The position numbers and the translations under genes were made by a program. DNA of 32,426 bases from Bacteroidota bacterium (GTDB lineage Bacteria; Bacteroidota; Bacteroidia; CAILMK01). Positions within the stretch are counted from its first letter, which is position 1; the number at the start of each line of letters is the position of its first letter. The stretch covers positions 1 to 32,426 of the forward strand of contig JABDEJ010000018.1 in the NCBI GenBank assembly GCA_013287095.1. The letters are read 5' to 3'. The notes beneath the pieces were generated by a model. The model worked only from the letters and a program-made list of their open reading frames with translations, searched no databases and was not told the DNA's origin. Shown here in pieces: positions 7,166-16,283 of the stretch.

Positions 7166-9385
7166 TCAGGCTTTAGGTTCTTTTCTGGCTCCTTTTATAT
7201 TATTATATATCTTTTCAAAAAGCAACTTCGCGTTAATGGGCTTGGATATATAATCATTCATTCCAAGATTTAAACATTTTTCAATTTCACCGGCCATAGC
7301 GTGGGCTGTCATTGCAATTATAGGGATAGGATTATGAAGCTCGTTACGAAGAACTGTTGTAGCCTCGTACCCATTCATTTCAGGCATTTCCATATCCATT
7401 AGTATCAGGTCATAGTAGCTGTTTTTAATTTTTTCAATTGCCTCTAAACCGTTTCCTGCCAAATCTACTTTTATATTGTACTGAGCAAACAGGCTTGTGA
7501 TCAGTTTTGCATTTACAATACTGTCTTCCGCCAGCAAAATCTTGAATTCGCTTAGTTCAGACATATCAAATTCCTTTAACGTCGGAGCAATTATTGTATC
7601 AGGTTGAGTGTTTGATTTTTGGAAAGGCAGGGTAAATGAAAATTCAGTACCCATACCGGGTGTGCTTTTCACCATCATTTCACCGCCTTGTAAATCAACC
7701 ATTTGTTTTGCAATGCTCAATCCAAGGCCCGTGCCACCATACTTATGACTGGTATTTAGTTCAGCCTGCTCAAACCGTTCAAAAATCCGGTCAAATTTAT
7801 CATGTGATATACCTATCCCTGTGTCCTTTACGATGAATTGTATGACGCAGCTGTTTTCATTCTCGCTCAATAAATCAGCAAATACTTCAACAGAACCCTT
7901 TTCTGTAAATTTTATCGCATTGTTCACCAGGTTTATCAATATCTGGGTAAGTCGTTTGGCATCGCCAATCAAAATATCAGGAACCCCTGGATCACAAGTA
8001 AAAACCAGGGACAGGTTTTTAGCCCCCGCTTTCTGACCCAGCATTACCTTGATAGAATAGAACAGTTCTTTTACGCTTAAGGGAAACGATTCAAAGGTCA
8101 TCATACGGGCCTCTATTTTCGATATATCGAGTATGTCATTAATAATATGCAGAAGGTTTTCGCCGGATGATTTTATGATATCTACATATTCTTTTTCCTT
8201 AGCTTCCAGTTGACTCTTTTGCAAGAGTTCTGTAAATCCGATAATGGCGTTCATGGGAGTCCTTATTTCATGGCTCATGTTTGCCAGAAAGTTTTCTTTA
8301 AGAACAGACGACTCTTCTGCCTTTTGTTTTGCAACTATAAGTTCATCTTCCGCTTTTTTTATTTCAGTCACATCTTCAAATACCGATATGGCATATTCTA
8401 TTTTCCCTTGCGAGTCGGACACCGATGTCGCATTGATCCTCAGTGGGACACGTTTGCCATCCTTATGGATTTCCATATCTCCAGCAGTTAATGTTTCGCC
8501 TTTGAGTGCTCTGGCAATAGGTAGCTCAGTAACAGGATACATGTCATCAGTGCCTGCTTTGTAGGTCTGATAAACTTCCGGAATGTCATTTACGTCTTCA
8601 ATTTCGGCAATCCCTTTGCCCAATATTTCTTTAGACTTGCGGTTGGCATAATAGGCGCTGCCATTGCTCCGGACTATTAAAATACCTAGTGGTAACACAT
8701 CTAAAAACTTTTTGATCCTGGACTCGCTTTCTGTCACCTTTTGCTCCGAAGCAACGCGCTTGTTATAATCACTTAAAAAATAGAACAATCCCCCAAGGAT
8801 AAACAAAATAGATAGCGCGATGCTGATGATAGTTGTAATAAAAACGAAACTGAATTGCTGATCTGCCTTTTTCAATCTTTCATCCAAAAGATTTTTTTCA
8901 CGTTTTGTAAACCTGCTAATTGTTTCCCTATATCGTTGGTTTATTTTTTGCCCGCCGTTTGCAAGTATCATCTCCTTTGCCTTATCATATCCACCGCTGC
9001 GTTTTGACGAGATCAATTCATAACTGTAGTTCTTTTTAGCATTAATTAACGCATAAACAGAATCCAGTAAAATTTGCTGTTGTTTATTATCTTGTGTCAA
9101 ATCTTTCAAATAAGAGAAGGCTCTTTCTACATTATTGACAGACTGGTTGTATTTAATAATAAAGCTGTCGTTCCCTGTTTGAGCATAACCCCGCGAAGCC
9201 GTTCCTAAATCTGTAAGGTAGGATAACAGAACCTGTCCTTGGGAAATAACCTCATAGGTATGTGCGACCCATTTAGTATCTTCTTTGTATCTGTTTGCAT
9301 TCAACCATGAATAGAAACCTACTAATAAGAATATAATAGCACATAAACCGAACGTTAAGATAATACGTATCCTTCCCTTCATCAT
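7166..9385 (-). CDS. CHASE3-PAS hybrid sensor histidine kinase with receiver domain
   Basis: The product is 739 aa. TM1 is at about residues 8-28 and TM2 at 179-203. Between them is a periplasmic CHASE3-like helical sensor (about 35-175, containing GTASRGYAQTGND). A PAS domain follows (about 222-345). The HisKA dimerisation domain has the phospho-acceptor His372 in NMSHEIRTPMN. The HATPase domain has the N box NLVNNA (485-490), G1 DTGIGI (521-526) and G2 GGTGLGLS (550-557). The C-terminal receiver domain (about 614-735) has acidic Glu620/Asp621, the phospho-acceptor Asp664, Thr693 and Lys715. All catalytic residues are present, so it should sense a periplasmic or membrane signal and phosphorylate its own receiver. 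No separate response regulator or Hpt protein lies nearby, so the output partner is unknown. Two ATG codons in a row make the start ambiguous by one residue. Confidence 0.93.
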   Translation of the reverse strand: MMKGRIRIILTFGLCAIIFLLVGFYSWLNANRYKEDTKWVAHTYEVISQGQVLLSYLTDLGTASRGYAQTGNDSFIIKYNQSVNNVERAFSYLKDLTQDNKQQQILLDSVYALINAKKNYSYELISSKRSGGYDKAKEMILANGGQKINQRYRETISRFTKREKNLLDERLKKADQQFSFVFITTIISIALSILFILGGLFYFLSDYNKRVASEQKVTESESRIKKFLDVLPLGILIVRSNGSAYYANRKSKEILGKGIAEIEDVNDIPEVYQTYKAGTDDMYPVTELPIARALKGETLTAGDMEIHKDGKRVPLRINATSVSDSQGKIEYAISVFEDVTEIKKAEDELIVAKQKAEESSVLKENFLANMSHEIRTPMNAIIGFTELLQKSQLEAKEKEYVDIIKSSGENLLHIINDILDISKIEARMMTFESFPLSVKELFYSIKVMLGQKAGAKNLSLVFTCDPGVPDILIGDAKRLTQILINLVNNAIKFTEKGSVEVFADLLSENENSCVIQFIVKDTGIGISHDKFDRIFERFEQAELNTSHKYGGTGLGLSIAKQMVDLQGGEMMVKSTPGMGTEFSFTLPFQKSNTQPDTIIAPTLKEFDMSELSEFKILLAEDSIVNAKLITSLFAQYNIKVDLAGNGLEAIEKIKNSYYDLILMDMEMPEMNGYEATTVLRNELHNPIPIIAMTAHAMAGEIEKCLNLGMNDYISKPINAKLLFEKIYNNIKGARKEPKA

Positions 9386-9543
9386 AAGGTAAATTTAAAA
9401 AATGATTTTCAAATGCAATTTATACCAAACGCTCCCCAGTGCCGGTATTCATGCATTTAAAGGCGTAAGTTACAACAAGATTTGATTCAGAAAGTTCTGG
9501 TTTGCAGAAATAATGGTCCAATAAACCAAATAATGAAATAAAA

Positions 9544-10398
9544 TCAGGTCGTTTTCCCTTTTTGAAATCTCATTGAATAAATGACTAGACATATCCCAAG
9601 AAGGATAAAAGGAAGGCTTAAAATATGGCTCATATTTATCCCATACCTGGCCAATGGAGAATAGGTAAAACTAACTTGCGGCTCTTTAATAAATTCAATA
9701 CAAAACCTTATAGTGAACAGGCAAATGAGTGAAATACCAAATATGGTACCGGGTACAAATGTTTTGCGGTTCCGTTTGAATAGTTTAAACATAAATATAT
9801 ATAAACCAAGGTATAACAAGCCTTCATATATCTGCGTAGGATGATGCGGCATTATTTCAGATAGTGGTTTGCCAATATTGATATGATCCTTCACAAACTT
9901 AAAACCCCAGGGTAAACTGGTTTGAACACCATAGATTTCTGAATTAAGAAGATTGCCCATCCGGATAAAAACACCTCCTATAATTACGACCAGGATTACC
10001 CTGTCCATAACCCATAAAAAAGATCTCACGGCACCCTTTCTTGTATAGATATACATGGCAATAAGAATTCCTACTGCTGCTCCGTATGAAGAGAGGCCAC
10101 CTTCCCATATCTTGATTACATCCAATGGGCTATCGAGATAGCTCTTGACAATCGCCTCGTGTGAGTGAATAATAATGAAACCAAGCCTGGAGCCAATAAG
10201 GATACCCAGGACCAGATGCCAGGTTAAGCGATCTACTTCCTTTTGATTAAGTTTTTCTGTTTTATATAAGTTTTGCATGATCTTATATCCAACATAAAAG
10301 GCCACAGCATATAAAACGCCATACCATCTGATGGTAAGTTTCCCAATATCCAAAAAATCAGGATTTACATTCCAAACAATAAATGCGAAAGATGACAT
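9544..10398 (-). CDS. lgt: Prolipoprotein diacylglyceryl transferase, with Tyr at the usual His103 position
   Basis: The 284-aa inner-membrane enzyme would transfer diacylglycerol from phosphatidylglycerol to the lipobox cysteine of prolipoproteins, the first step of lipoprotein maturation. About seven hydrophobic segments are visible. The family signatures are clear: RWYGVLYA with Tyr26, FIRMGNLLNSEIYG with Arg146, Asn149 and Glu154, HHPTQIYE, and RFCIEFIKEPQ with Arg231 and Glu235. The loop normally read as GGxxxHGG is GGLSSYGAA here, so residue 105, aligned to E. coli His103, is Tyr (codon TAC). The four predicted lipoproteins further along the window would be its substrates. A TATTTTTG -7-like element lies at 10422-10429 on the minus strand but has no good -33 partner. 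The identification is firm; whether the His change affects activity is open. Confidence 0.95.
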   Translation of the reverse strand: MSSFAFIVWNVNPDFLDIGKLTIRWYGVLYAVAFYVGYKIMQNLYKTEKLNQKEVDRLTWHLVLGILIGSRLGFIIIHSHEAIVKSYLDSPLDVIKIWEGGLSSYGAAVGILIAMYIYTRKGAVRSFLWVMDRVILVVIIGGVFIRMGNLLNSEIYGVQTSLPWGFKFVKDHINIGKPLSEIMPHHPTQIYEGLLYLGLYIFMFKLFKRNRKTFVPGTIFGISLICLFTIRFCIEFIKEPQVSFTYSPLARYGINMSHILSLPFILLGICLVIYSMRFQKGKTT

Positions 10399-10566
10399 AG
10401 CAGTTGAATTTAGTCCCTTTGCAAAAATAAATAGTGAGTTTCAAATTAGGATCTGATCCCGGTTTTTTAACTTTTTGTTAAGGTTTTCCGGAAAAGCCGG
10501 GATACAATAGATTGAATAACATTATATCATTTATCTATTCCGGTAAATATATTTTCTACTATTTTC

Positions 10567-13416
10567 TTACAACTTCTCTTTCAAATATTTCCCTGTGTAA
10601 GATTCCGGCACGTTCACGATATCTTCCGGTACTCCCTGAAAAACGAGATAACCTCCGGCTTCGCCACTTTCCGGGCCAAGGTCTATAAGCCAGTCGGCGC
10701 ATTTGATAACGTCCAGGTTATGTTCTATGACCAGAACTGTATGACCGTTGTCAACCAAGGCCTGAAAGGCCTCAAGCAACTTATGAATGTCGTAGAAATG
10801 TAATCCTGTGGTCGGCTCATCGAAGATGAACACAATATGTTCCTGGGAATAAGTTTTTGATAAAAATGAAGCAAGTTTAATACGTTGCGCTTCACCACCA
10901 CTGAGATGGATACTCGGCTGACCGAGTGTGAGATAGCCTAATCCTACTTTCGCGAGGGGTTCAATAGCAGAAACAATTTCTTTGTTTTCAGAAAAGAATA
11001 CAATGGCATCTGTTACAGTCATATCCAGCACATCCGCGATGTTTTTTCCTTTGTATTGAACTTCTAAGAGTTCAGCCTTATATCTTCTTCCGTGACAGTT
11101 TTCACACTCCATCTCTACATCGGCCATAAACTGCATCTCAATGGTCAGGTAGCCATCACCTTTACATACCTCACAGCGGCCGCCTTCTACATTAAACGAA
11201 AAATAGCCAGGGGTATAGCCGCGTTGACGTGCTAGGGGCTGTTTGGAAAATAATTCCCGCATCGGGTCAAATGCCTTTAAATATGTTACCGGGTTGGAAC
11301 GGCTTGATTTGCCAATCGGATCCTGGTCTATGTATTCTATTCGCTTGATTGTTTTATAAGTTCCGCTCAATTTATGCAGGCTTAGCGAATCCTGTTTCTT
11401 CTCAACAGCCTCTCTTAATATAGGATATACAACCTCTTTTATTAATGTCGATTTTCCAGAACCGCTCACCCCGCTCACAACTGTCATTGAATTTAATGGA
11501 ATCCTGACATCGAAGTTTTTGAGGTTGTTTTTATCAGCGCTTTTTATCTCAATATAGTTACTTGATTTTCTTCTTTTTGTCGGCACTGGCACTGATAATT
11601 CATTCCGCATGTATTTCGCTGTCAGCGTATCACCGCTCTTCATAAGTTCATCCAGGCTCCCCTGAAAAATAAGTTCTCCTCCTTCAGTTCCCGCAAATGG
11701 GCCAATATCAAGTATCTCATCTGCCTCTCTGATAATATCTTCATCATGTTCTACAACGATCACCGTATTGCCGAGCCTTTTTAATCTTTTCAATACAGTT
11801 ATCAATCGTTCAGTGTCTCTGGAATGTAAACCGATACTTGGCTCGTCGAGGATATACATTGCACCGGTAAGATTGCTGCCAAGGGAAGTGACAATCTGGA
11901 TTCTTTGTGACTCTCCGCCGGATAGTGAGGATGATTGCCGGTTGAGCGTGAGATAACCCAAACCGACATCGTTTAAAAACTCAAGCCTGTTATTGATCTC
12001 AATTAGTATCCTTTTTGAAATCTTTGCATCTGTTTCATTCAGTTTTAGATTCGTGGTCCATTGATATAGTTCATCAACAGGCATGATAACCAGATCCGTT
12101 ATGGATTTGTCCTGTATTTTTACATATTTAACCTCTTTCCTCAACCTGGTTCCCTGGCATTCCATGCATTTTGTCCTGCCTTTGTAGCGGGCCAACATTA
12201 CCCTATATTGGATTTTATAAGACTGGGTTTCTACATATTTGAAAAAATCATATATGCCCTGAATACCTTTTGTACCGTTCCAGAGGATGTCTTTTTCATT
12301 GGCGCTTAGCATATTGTAAGGGCGATGAATAGGGAAATCGATTTTTCTGGAATTTTTGATGAAATCAGAAAGCCATTCGCTCATTTTTTCGCCTTTCCAG
12401 CAAGCTACTGCTTCTTCATATACAGAAAGACTTTTGTCGGGTACTACCCGGTTTTCGTCAATACCAATTGTCAATCCGAAACCTTCGCAGGATTTGCAAG
12501 CTCCGAATGGGTTGTTAAAAGTGAATAGGTTCACAGAAGGTTCTTCGAACACGATGCCATCGAGTTCAAATTTGTCAGAATATTTTTCGCGTTTCCTGGA
12601 CCCATCCGCAAAATGGATTTCCATGGTACATATCCCATGCCCTTCATAAAAAGCTGTTTGTACCGAGTCTGACATTCGCGAACGGTTTTCCTCATCTCCC
12701 GGATTTATGGTCAACCGATCAACCAGCAAATAGGATTCAACCAGGAGTTTATCTGTTTTTTTTACGGAAGCCTTGAGCTCTTCCAGTTCAGTTTCACCCG
12801 TTTCCATAAATGAAAGGATGTCTTCAACCTTTACAATTCCACCATTTACTTCCAGTCTGTTAAAGCCTTTTTGAAGGATGATATTCAATTCTTCTTTCCA
12901 GGTTCGTGTTTCGTTTTTGAAAAGTGGACTTAGAACCTGGACCTTAGCACCAGGCTCCATCGTTTCAATATGGGCAACCACTGAATCTACTGTATCACGT
13001 TTAACTTCTTTGCCGCTAACGGGAGAGATTGTTCTGCCGATACGTGCGTATAACAACTTAAGGTAATCATATATTTCTGTGGCTGTCCCAACTGTGGACC
13101 TTGGATTATTGGTGTTCACCTTTTGCTGGATGGCAACAGCAGGGGATAGGCCTTTGATATAGTCAACAGCTGGCTTGTTTATTTTGCCCATAAACTGGCG
13201 GATATAAGCGCTCAGGCTTTCTACATAACGGCGTTGACCTTCAGCGTACAAAGTATCAAAAGCGAGCGATGACTTGCCTGATCCTGAAATGCCGGTGATG
13301 ACAATGAGCTTGTTTTGAGGCAGTGCGGCATCAAGATTTTTAAGGTTGTTCTGCCTTGCATTCTTGATTATGATGAAGTTACGAGGGTCTAAATTTTCTA
13401 CCTGGATGGGGTTCAT
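10567..13416 (-). CDS. uvrA: Excinuclease ABC subunit A
   Basis: The 949-aa damage-recognition ATPase of nucleotide excision repair acts as a dimer that loads UvrB on lesions. Both ABC modules are complete. Walker A GISGSGKSS is at about 42-50 and GVSGSGKST about 650. The signatures are LSGGESQRI and LSGGEAQRI, and the Walker B segments are ILDEPSIGLH and IFDEPTTGLH. The zinc-binding cysteines are visible: CKSC after NNPFGA and CMEC in GRTKCMECQGTR for the first module, and CEVC and CENC about 20 residues apart for the C-terminal zinc finger. Length matches the family. It is divergent from the sigma factor at 13570. On the minus strand TAACTTTG at 13495-13502 is a perfect -7 element without a clear -33. 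The 168-base gap to lgt holds nested inverted repeats but no obvious terminator. Confidence 0.98.
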   Translation of the reverse strand: MNPIQVENLDPRNFIIIKNARQNNLKNLDAALPQNKLIVITGISGSGKSSLAFDTLYAEGQRRYVESLSAYIRQFMGKINKPAVDYIKGLSPAVAIQQKVNTNNPRSTVGTATEIYDYLKLLYARIGRTISPVSGKEVKRDTVDSVVAHIETMEPGAKVQVLSPLFKNETRTWKEELNIILQKGFNRLEVNGGIVKVEDILSFMETGETELEELKASVKKTDKLLVESYLLVDRLTINPGDEENRSRMSDSVQTAFYEGHGICTMEIHFADGSRKREKYSDKFELDGIVFEEPSVNLFTFNNPFGACKSCEGFGLTIGIDENRVVPDKSLSVYEEAVACWKGEKMSEWLSDFIKNSRKIDFPIHRPYNMLSANEKDILWNGTKGIQGIYDFFKYVETQSYKIQYRVMLARYKGRTKCMECQGTRLRKEVKYVKIQDKSITDLVIMPVDELYQWTTNLKLNETDAKISKRILIEINNRLEFLNDVGLGYLTLNRQSSSLSGGESQRIQIVTSLGSNLTGAMYILDEPSIGLHSRDTERLITVLKRLKRLGNTVIVVEHDEDIIREADEILDIGPFAGTEGGELIFQGSLDELMKSGDTLTAKYMRNELSVPVPTKRRKSSNYIEIKSADKNNLKNFDVRIPLNSMTVVSGVSGSGKSTLIKEVVYPILREAVEKKQDSLSLHKLSGTYKTIKRIEYIDQDPIGKSSRSNPVTYLKAFDPMRELFSKQPLARQRGYTPGYFSFNVEGGRCEVCKGDGYLTIEMQFMADVEMECENCHGRRYKAELLEVQYKGKNIADVLDMTVTDAIVFFSENKEIVSAIEPLAKVGLGYLTLGQPSIHLSGGEAQRIKLASFLSKTYSQEHIVFIFDEPTTGLHFYDIHKLLEAFQALVDNGHTVLVIEHNLDVIKCADWLIDLGPESGEAGGYLVFQGVPEDIVNVPESYTGKYLKEKL

Positions 13417-13569
13417 GAAAAATAATTAACAAAAAATTTGGAAATAATAAACCAATGCGGTATCTTAGCGGAAGTTTCTTTTACTAAAATAACACAAAGT
13501 TAAATAAAACAGCGAAGCCTATAGGTTAGAACATCTACATTAAGACGTACTAAAATTAAATTTTAACCT

Positions 13570-14148
13570 ATGCGCAAGCCGATTATCAGCGATGAGGAAC
13601 TCATAGCTCAATACCTTAATGGTAATGAGACGTGCTTGAAAATGCTTATCAACAGGCATAAATCAAAAATCTTTACTTCAATCTATCTTCTTGTCAAAGA
13701 CCGTGCCTTAGCGGAAGATATTTTTCAGGATGCTTTTGTAAAGGTGATAAATACCTTACGAAAAGGTTCTTACCAGGAAGAAGGAAAATTTCTGCAATGG
13801 GTAATTCGTATCGCCAGGAACCTGGTGATAGACCATTTCAGAAAACTATCGAAATTGCCTACCATCTCTGACACTGAGGGAAATGATATATTCAGTTATA
13901 TCAGTATCGCAGATGAGAACAGGGAAGATGAGATCATACGAGAACAAAGTCATGACCGCGTACGCCAGCTTATCCAACAGCTCCCCGAAGAGCAAAAAGA
14001 AGTGTTAATATTACGCCATTATGCCAACCTGTCATTCAAAGAAATTGCTGATTTGACAGGGGTAAGCATTAACACTGCATTAGGCCGCATGAGGTACGCG
14101 TTGACCAATATGCGCAAATTGATATTGAAGCACCAGATTTCGTTATAA
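13570..14148 (+). CDS. ECF-type RNA polymerase sigma factor
   Basis: The 192-aa product has a sigma-70 region 2 (about residues 25-95), with the core-binding stretch DIFQDAFVKVIN and the -10-binding helix WVIRIARNLVIDHFRK. Region 4 (about 135-185) is a helix-turn-helix in EEQKEVLILRHYANLSFKEI and the following GVSINTALGRMRYAL. There is no region 3, so it is group 4 (ECF). The NTALGRMRYALTNMRK ending is typical of Bacteroidetes members. Most ECF factors have a linked anti-sigma gene, but none is visible on either side. The next gene is a convergent glycosyltransferase beyond a terminator. A weak promoter candidate, TTTG at 13437 with N20 and TATCTTAG at 13461, precedes it. The target regulon is unknown. 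Confidence 0.94.
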   Translation: MRKPIISDEELIAQYLNGNETCLKMLINRHKSKIFTSIYLLVKDRALAEDIFQDAFVKVINTLRKGSYQEEGKFLQWVIRIARNLVIDHFRKLSKLPTISDTEGNDIFSYISIADENREDEIIREQSHDRVRQLIQQLPEEQKEVLILRHYANLSFKEIADLTGVSINTALGRMRYALTNMRKLILKHQISL

Positions 14149-14237
14149 TCAAAGATTATTCAAAAAAACTCAGGTATCTGAGCGGATACCGGGCGATGGG
14201 ATTTTATAGAGGAAAGAGTGGAAAGTTTTTTTGAAGG

Positions 14238-14268
14238 AAACCCCGGGTAATACCGGGGTTTTATTTTG
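14238..14268 (+). terminator. Rho-independent terminator after the sigma factor
   Basis: AAACCCCGG at 14238-14246 pairs with CCGGGGTTT at 14253-14261 around a 6-nt loop, followed by a TTATTTTG run. The stem is perfect over 9 bp. It lies about 90 bases after the sigma factor stop and just before the convergent glycosyltransferase stop. Confidence 0.88.
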
Positions 14269-14285
14269 TTTAAAGTCATTGACTT

Positions 14286-15056
14286 TTATAAGTCAACGAC
14301 TTTCTTATTCTTCGCAAAGGAGAATATCTTATAGCTCCCCAACCCTTTTTTCTGCAGGAAATATTTAAGAGAAGTGGCCAGAACCCCAAGGCCGTATTTC
14401 ACACTTCGTTTGAAATTAATAGATGAGGCCTCTTCAAAATATTTGGTGGGGCAGGTTACTTCTGCTATTTCAAACCCGGCATAGAAGATCTGGGCACTTA
14501 TTTCATTGTCAAATACAAAATCATCTGAATCAAGATGGTAATCTATGGTTTCCAGTACTTTGCGGGAATACGCTCGGTAACCTGTATGATACTCAGATAG
14601 TTTCTGGTTCATTAACAGATTCTGAGACAGGGTGAGAAAACGGTTTGCAATATATTTATACATGGGCATACCTCCTTTTAAAGCACCCTTGCCAAGGATG
14701 CGCGATGCAAATACCACTGGATACAGACCGCTTGCGAGAAGATGAACCATTGTTGACAATAACAATGGTGTGTATTGGTAATCAGGATGTAGCATCACAA
14801 TAATATCTCCGCCGAGTTCAAGGGCTTTGTCATAACAGCTTTTCTGGTTGCCGCCATATCCTTTATTGTTCTCGTGCCGGATAATATGCTTTATACCGAG
14901 CTCCTTACCTACTTCTATGGTCCTGTCCCTACTGGCATCATCTACCAGGATCACCTCATCTACAAGATCAAAGGGGATTTCGTGATAGGTCATGGGAAGT
15001 GTCAGTTCCGCGTTATAGGCCGGTAAAACGACCACTACCTTTTGTCCGTTTATCAT
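14286..15056 (-). CDS. Family 2 glycosyltransferase
   Basis: The 256-aa product is a GT-A fold glycosyltransferase of the dolichyl-phosphate-mannose-synthase-like group. Seen in order: the nucleotide-binding start VVVVLPAYNAE (residues 6-16), the acidic motif ILVDDASRD (about 36-44), the GYGGNQKSCYDKAL helix, the metal-binding acidic site in MLHPDYQY (about 88-95), and the acceptor-side EYHTGYRAYSR (about 154-164). There are no transmembrane helices at the C-terminus, unlike the long members of this family, so it probably works at the inner face of the membrane on a nucleotide sugar and a lipid carrier. The acceptor cannot be read from sequence. It lies alone between two terminators, with no sugar cluster beside it. 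The stop is convergent with the sigma factor transcript. Confidence 0.9.
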   Translation of the reverse strand: MINGQKVVVVLPAYNAELTLPMTYHEIPFDLVDEVILVDDASRDRTIEVGKELGIKHIIRHENNKGYGGNQKSCYDKALELGGDIIVMLHPDYQYTPLLLSTMVHLLASGLYPVVFASRILGKGALKGGMPMYKYIANRFLTLSQNLLMNQKLSEYHTGYRAYSRKVLETIDYHLDSDDFVFDNEISAQIFYAGFEIAEVTCPTKYFEEASSINFKRSVKYGLGVLATSLKYFLQKKGLGSYKIFSFAKNKKVVDL

Positions 15057-15081
15057 GGCGCAAAGATAAGAAGGTTAGTGA

Positions 15082-15123
15082 GAAGTGGGAAGTAAGAAGT
15101 GAGAAGTAAGAGGTTAGAAGTAA
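15082..15123. repeat. Degenerate heptanucleotide tandem array, unit GAAGTRA (array A)
   Basis: Six consecutive 7-base units fit without a gap: GAAGTGG, GAAGTAA, GAAGTGA, GAAGTAA, GAGGTTA, GAAGTAA. Units 15068-15081 upstream are weaker copies. The array fills the gap between the glycosyltransferase start and the terminator of the next gene. Confidence 0.8.
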
Positions 15124-15160
15124 AAAAGCCCCGTTGTTATGAAACAGCAGGGCTTTTAAA
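15122..15160 (-). terminator. Rho-independent terminator of the 15180 lipoprotein gene
   Basis: AAAAGCCC at 15124-15131 pairs with GGGCTTTT at 15150-15157, and inner GTTGTT/AACAGC pairing is partly possible. Read on the minus strand the stem is followed by a T tract (complement of 15122-15127), 20 bases after the stop codon at 15180. Confidence 0.8.
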
Positions 15161-15179
15161 ATCAGTTTTAAATATTTTT

Positions 15180-16157
15180 TTACCTTGATTCCAGCGCCAT
15201 GGTCATTGCAGCCCCGCCATCAAAGGCATTCAAAGTAAATACACCATAACGGCCATCCCAGGTAAGGAATGCATAATTATCGTTTGGTGAAAATGGGTTT
15301 TGAACACGTGGCATGGCAGGTGTAGTTGCACCCTTATAAACAGCTTCCACTTGAGCATAGGTCTGGAAATTAGTATTGGTATTGCTTACAACCCATTTTG
15401 GGTCAAGTTTCCTGAACAACGTTATTCTTCTTTGGCTCAGGAGCCAGCCATTACTTATATTAAATATGTTTGAGTCGGCAAATGATTGACTGTAAGTACT
15501 ATTTTCATAACCGGGTGAAAAAATCATATCCGTTTGTCCGGCGGTATGTGCACAACACATATCTACAAGGCGTCTGTCTGCAGTATCATTGTTCACATCT
15601 CCAGTGCTGTATATTATAGGCTTCGGATTACCTCCTGTATTCAGGAAGACATCATTTCCGCTTTGAGCCTGGTCATAAATTGTTACTTTCCAAAGGCTAA
15701 ATACCGGGATACTGACCACTGTTATTTTTCGGGTTATAGAGTTGCTCTGGCCCTTGCCGTACACTGTATATGTAAGGTCCACGGTTGTACCGGTTGCGTT
15801 TGTGGGTAATTGATAATAATCATAAACGAGTGTATCCTTGGTATACGATACAGTACCGCCGTTTTTAAGGTTATTCGCAATGATCCTCACTTTGTGGCCT
15901 AAACCATCTGAACCTAAAATAGAGTCAACTTTTGCCGTAGTGGATGCGGTTGCTATAATTTTGACGGTTAAAGTGGCGCTGATTCCGACTGAAGTATCAA
16001 CCGCTGGTTGATAAACAGCTAACGAAGGAGCGGAGGTATTTATATTACCACTGTTTGTATTACTGGGGGTGTTTGGTTTTGGTTTGCTACAGGAATAGGC
16101 AAGAATCAACGTTACCGATAAAGCACCTAAAGCCAACTTTTTCAAATTCTTAATCAT
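15180..16157 (-). CDS. Lipoprotein with Ig-like region, divergent member of a three-gene set
   Basis: The product is 325 aa. A signal peptide with the lipobox LAYSC (Cys23) is followed by a Ser/Thr/Asn/Pro-rich linker and a beta-rich, Ig-like region (about residues 45-150). The C-terminal half carries TDMIFSPGYEN, then YAQVEAVYKGA and a NDNYAFLTWDGRYGVFTLN segment. The order of these elements parallels the next two genes (DMIFFYDAT, then a segment ending FYTETGKYGLAQI). I therefore read it as a divergent third member of the same family, although overall similarity is low. It should be anchored to the outer or inner membrane after processing by Lgt and Lsp. Function is unknown. It has an exact consensus promoter and its own terminator, so it is a separate transcription unit. 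Confidence 0.85.
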   Translation of the reverse strand: MIKNLKKLALGALSVTLILAYSCSKPKPNTPSNTNSGNINTSAPSLAVYQPAVDTSVGISATLTVKIIATASTTAKVDSILGSDGLGHKVRIIANNLKNGGTVSYTKDTLVYDYYQLPTNATGTTVDLTYTVYGKGQSNSITRKITVVSIPVFSLWKVTIYDQAQSGNDVFLNTGGNPKPIIYSTGDVNNDTADRRLVDMCCAHTAGQTDMIFSPGYENSTYSQSFADSNIFNISNGWLLSQRRITLFRKLDPKWVVSNTNTNFQTYAQVEAVYKGATTPAMPRVQNPFSPNDNYAFLTWDGRYGVFTLNAFDGGAAMTMALESR

Positions 16158-16208
16158 ATCTTTACTTTTATAATTTTACAAATTTCACTTCTGGCATAGT
16201 CAGAAACA

Positions 16209-16239
16209 CAAATTTAAACATTCTTGCACAGAAAACAAA
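16209..16239 (-). promoter_or_regulatory. Exact-consensus Bacteroidetes promoter for the 15180-16157 lipoprotein
   Basis: On the minus strand TTTG (complement of 16236-16239) and TAAATTTG (complement of 16209-16216) are separated by exactly 19 bases, matching TTTG-N19-TAnnTTTG in full. Transcription would start near 16202, about 45 bases before the ATG. Confidence 0.65.
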
Positions 16240-16243
16240 AAAA

Positions 16244-16266
16244 GGTATCAGGAATCAGGAATCAGG
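16244..16266. repeat. Heptanucleotide tandem array, unit GGAATCA (array B)
   Basis: GGTATCA, GGAATCA, GGAATCA and a following GG stand head to tail. The unit is the same as in the array at 25717, about 9.5 kb away. Confidence 0.75.
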
Positions 16267-16283
16267 TTTGGAATTCGCCCTTG

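Noticed and set aside
7140..7190. Bidirectional terminator between the 6816 gene and the histidine kinase
   Set aside because: Only a short GGCC...GGC pairing with no T tract could be found.
10040..10110. Reading error or frameshift as the cause of the Lgt Tyr105
   Set aside because: The frame is continuous and neighbouring residues are normal; only a base substitution is needed, and I cannot test it from one sequence.
10455..10502. Terminator for uvrA in the gap before lgt
   Set aside because: Inverted repeats exist (ATCCCGG/CCGGGAT, TTAAC/GTTAA, palindrome TTTTCCGGAAAA), but they are nested with mismatches and lack a T tract on the minus strand.
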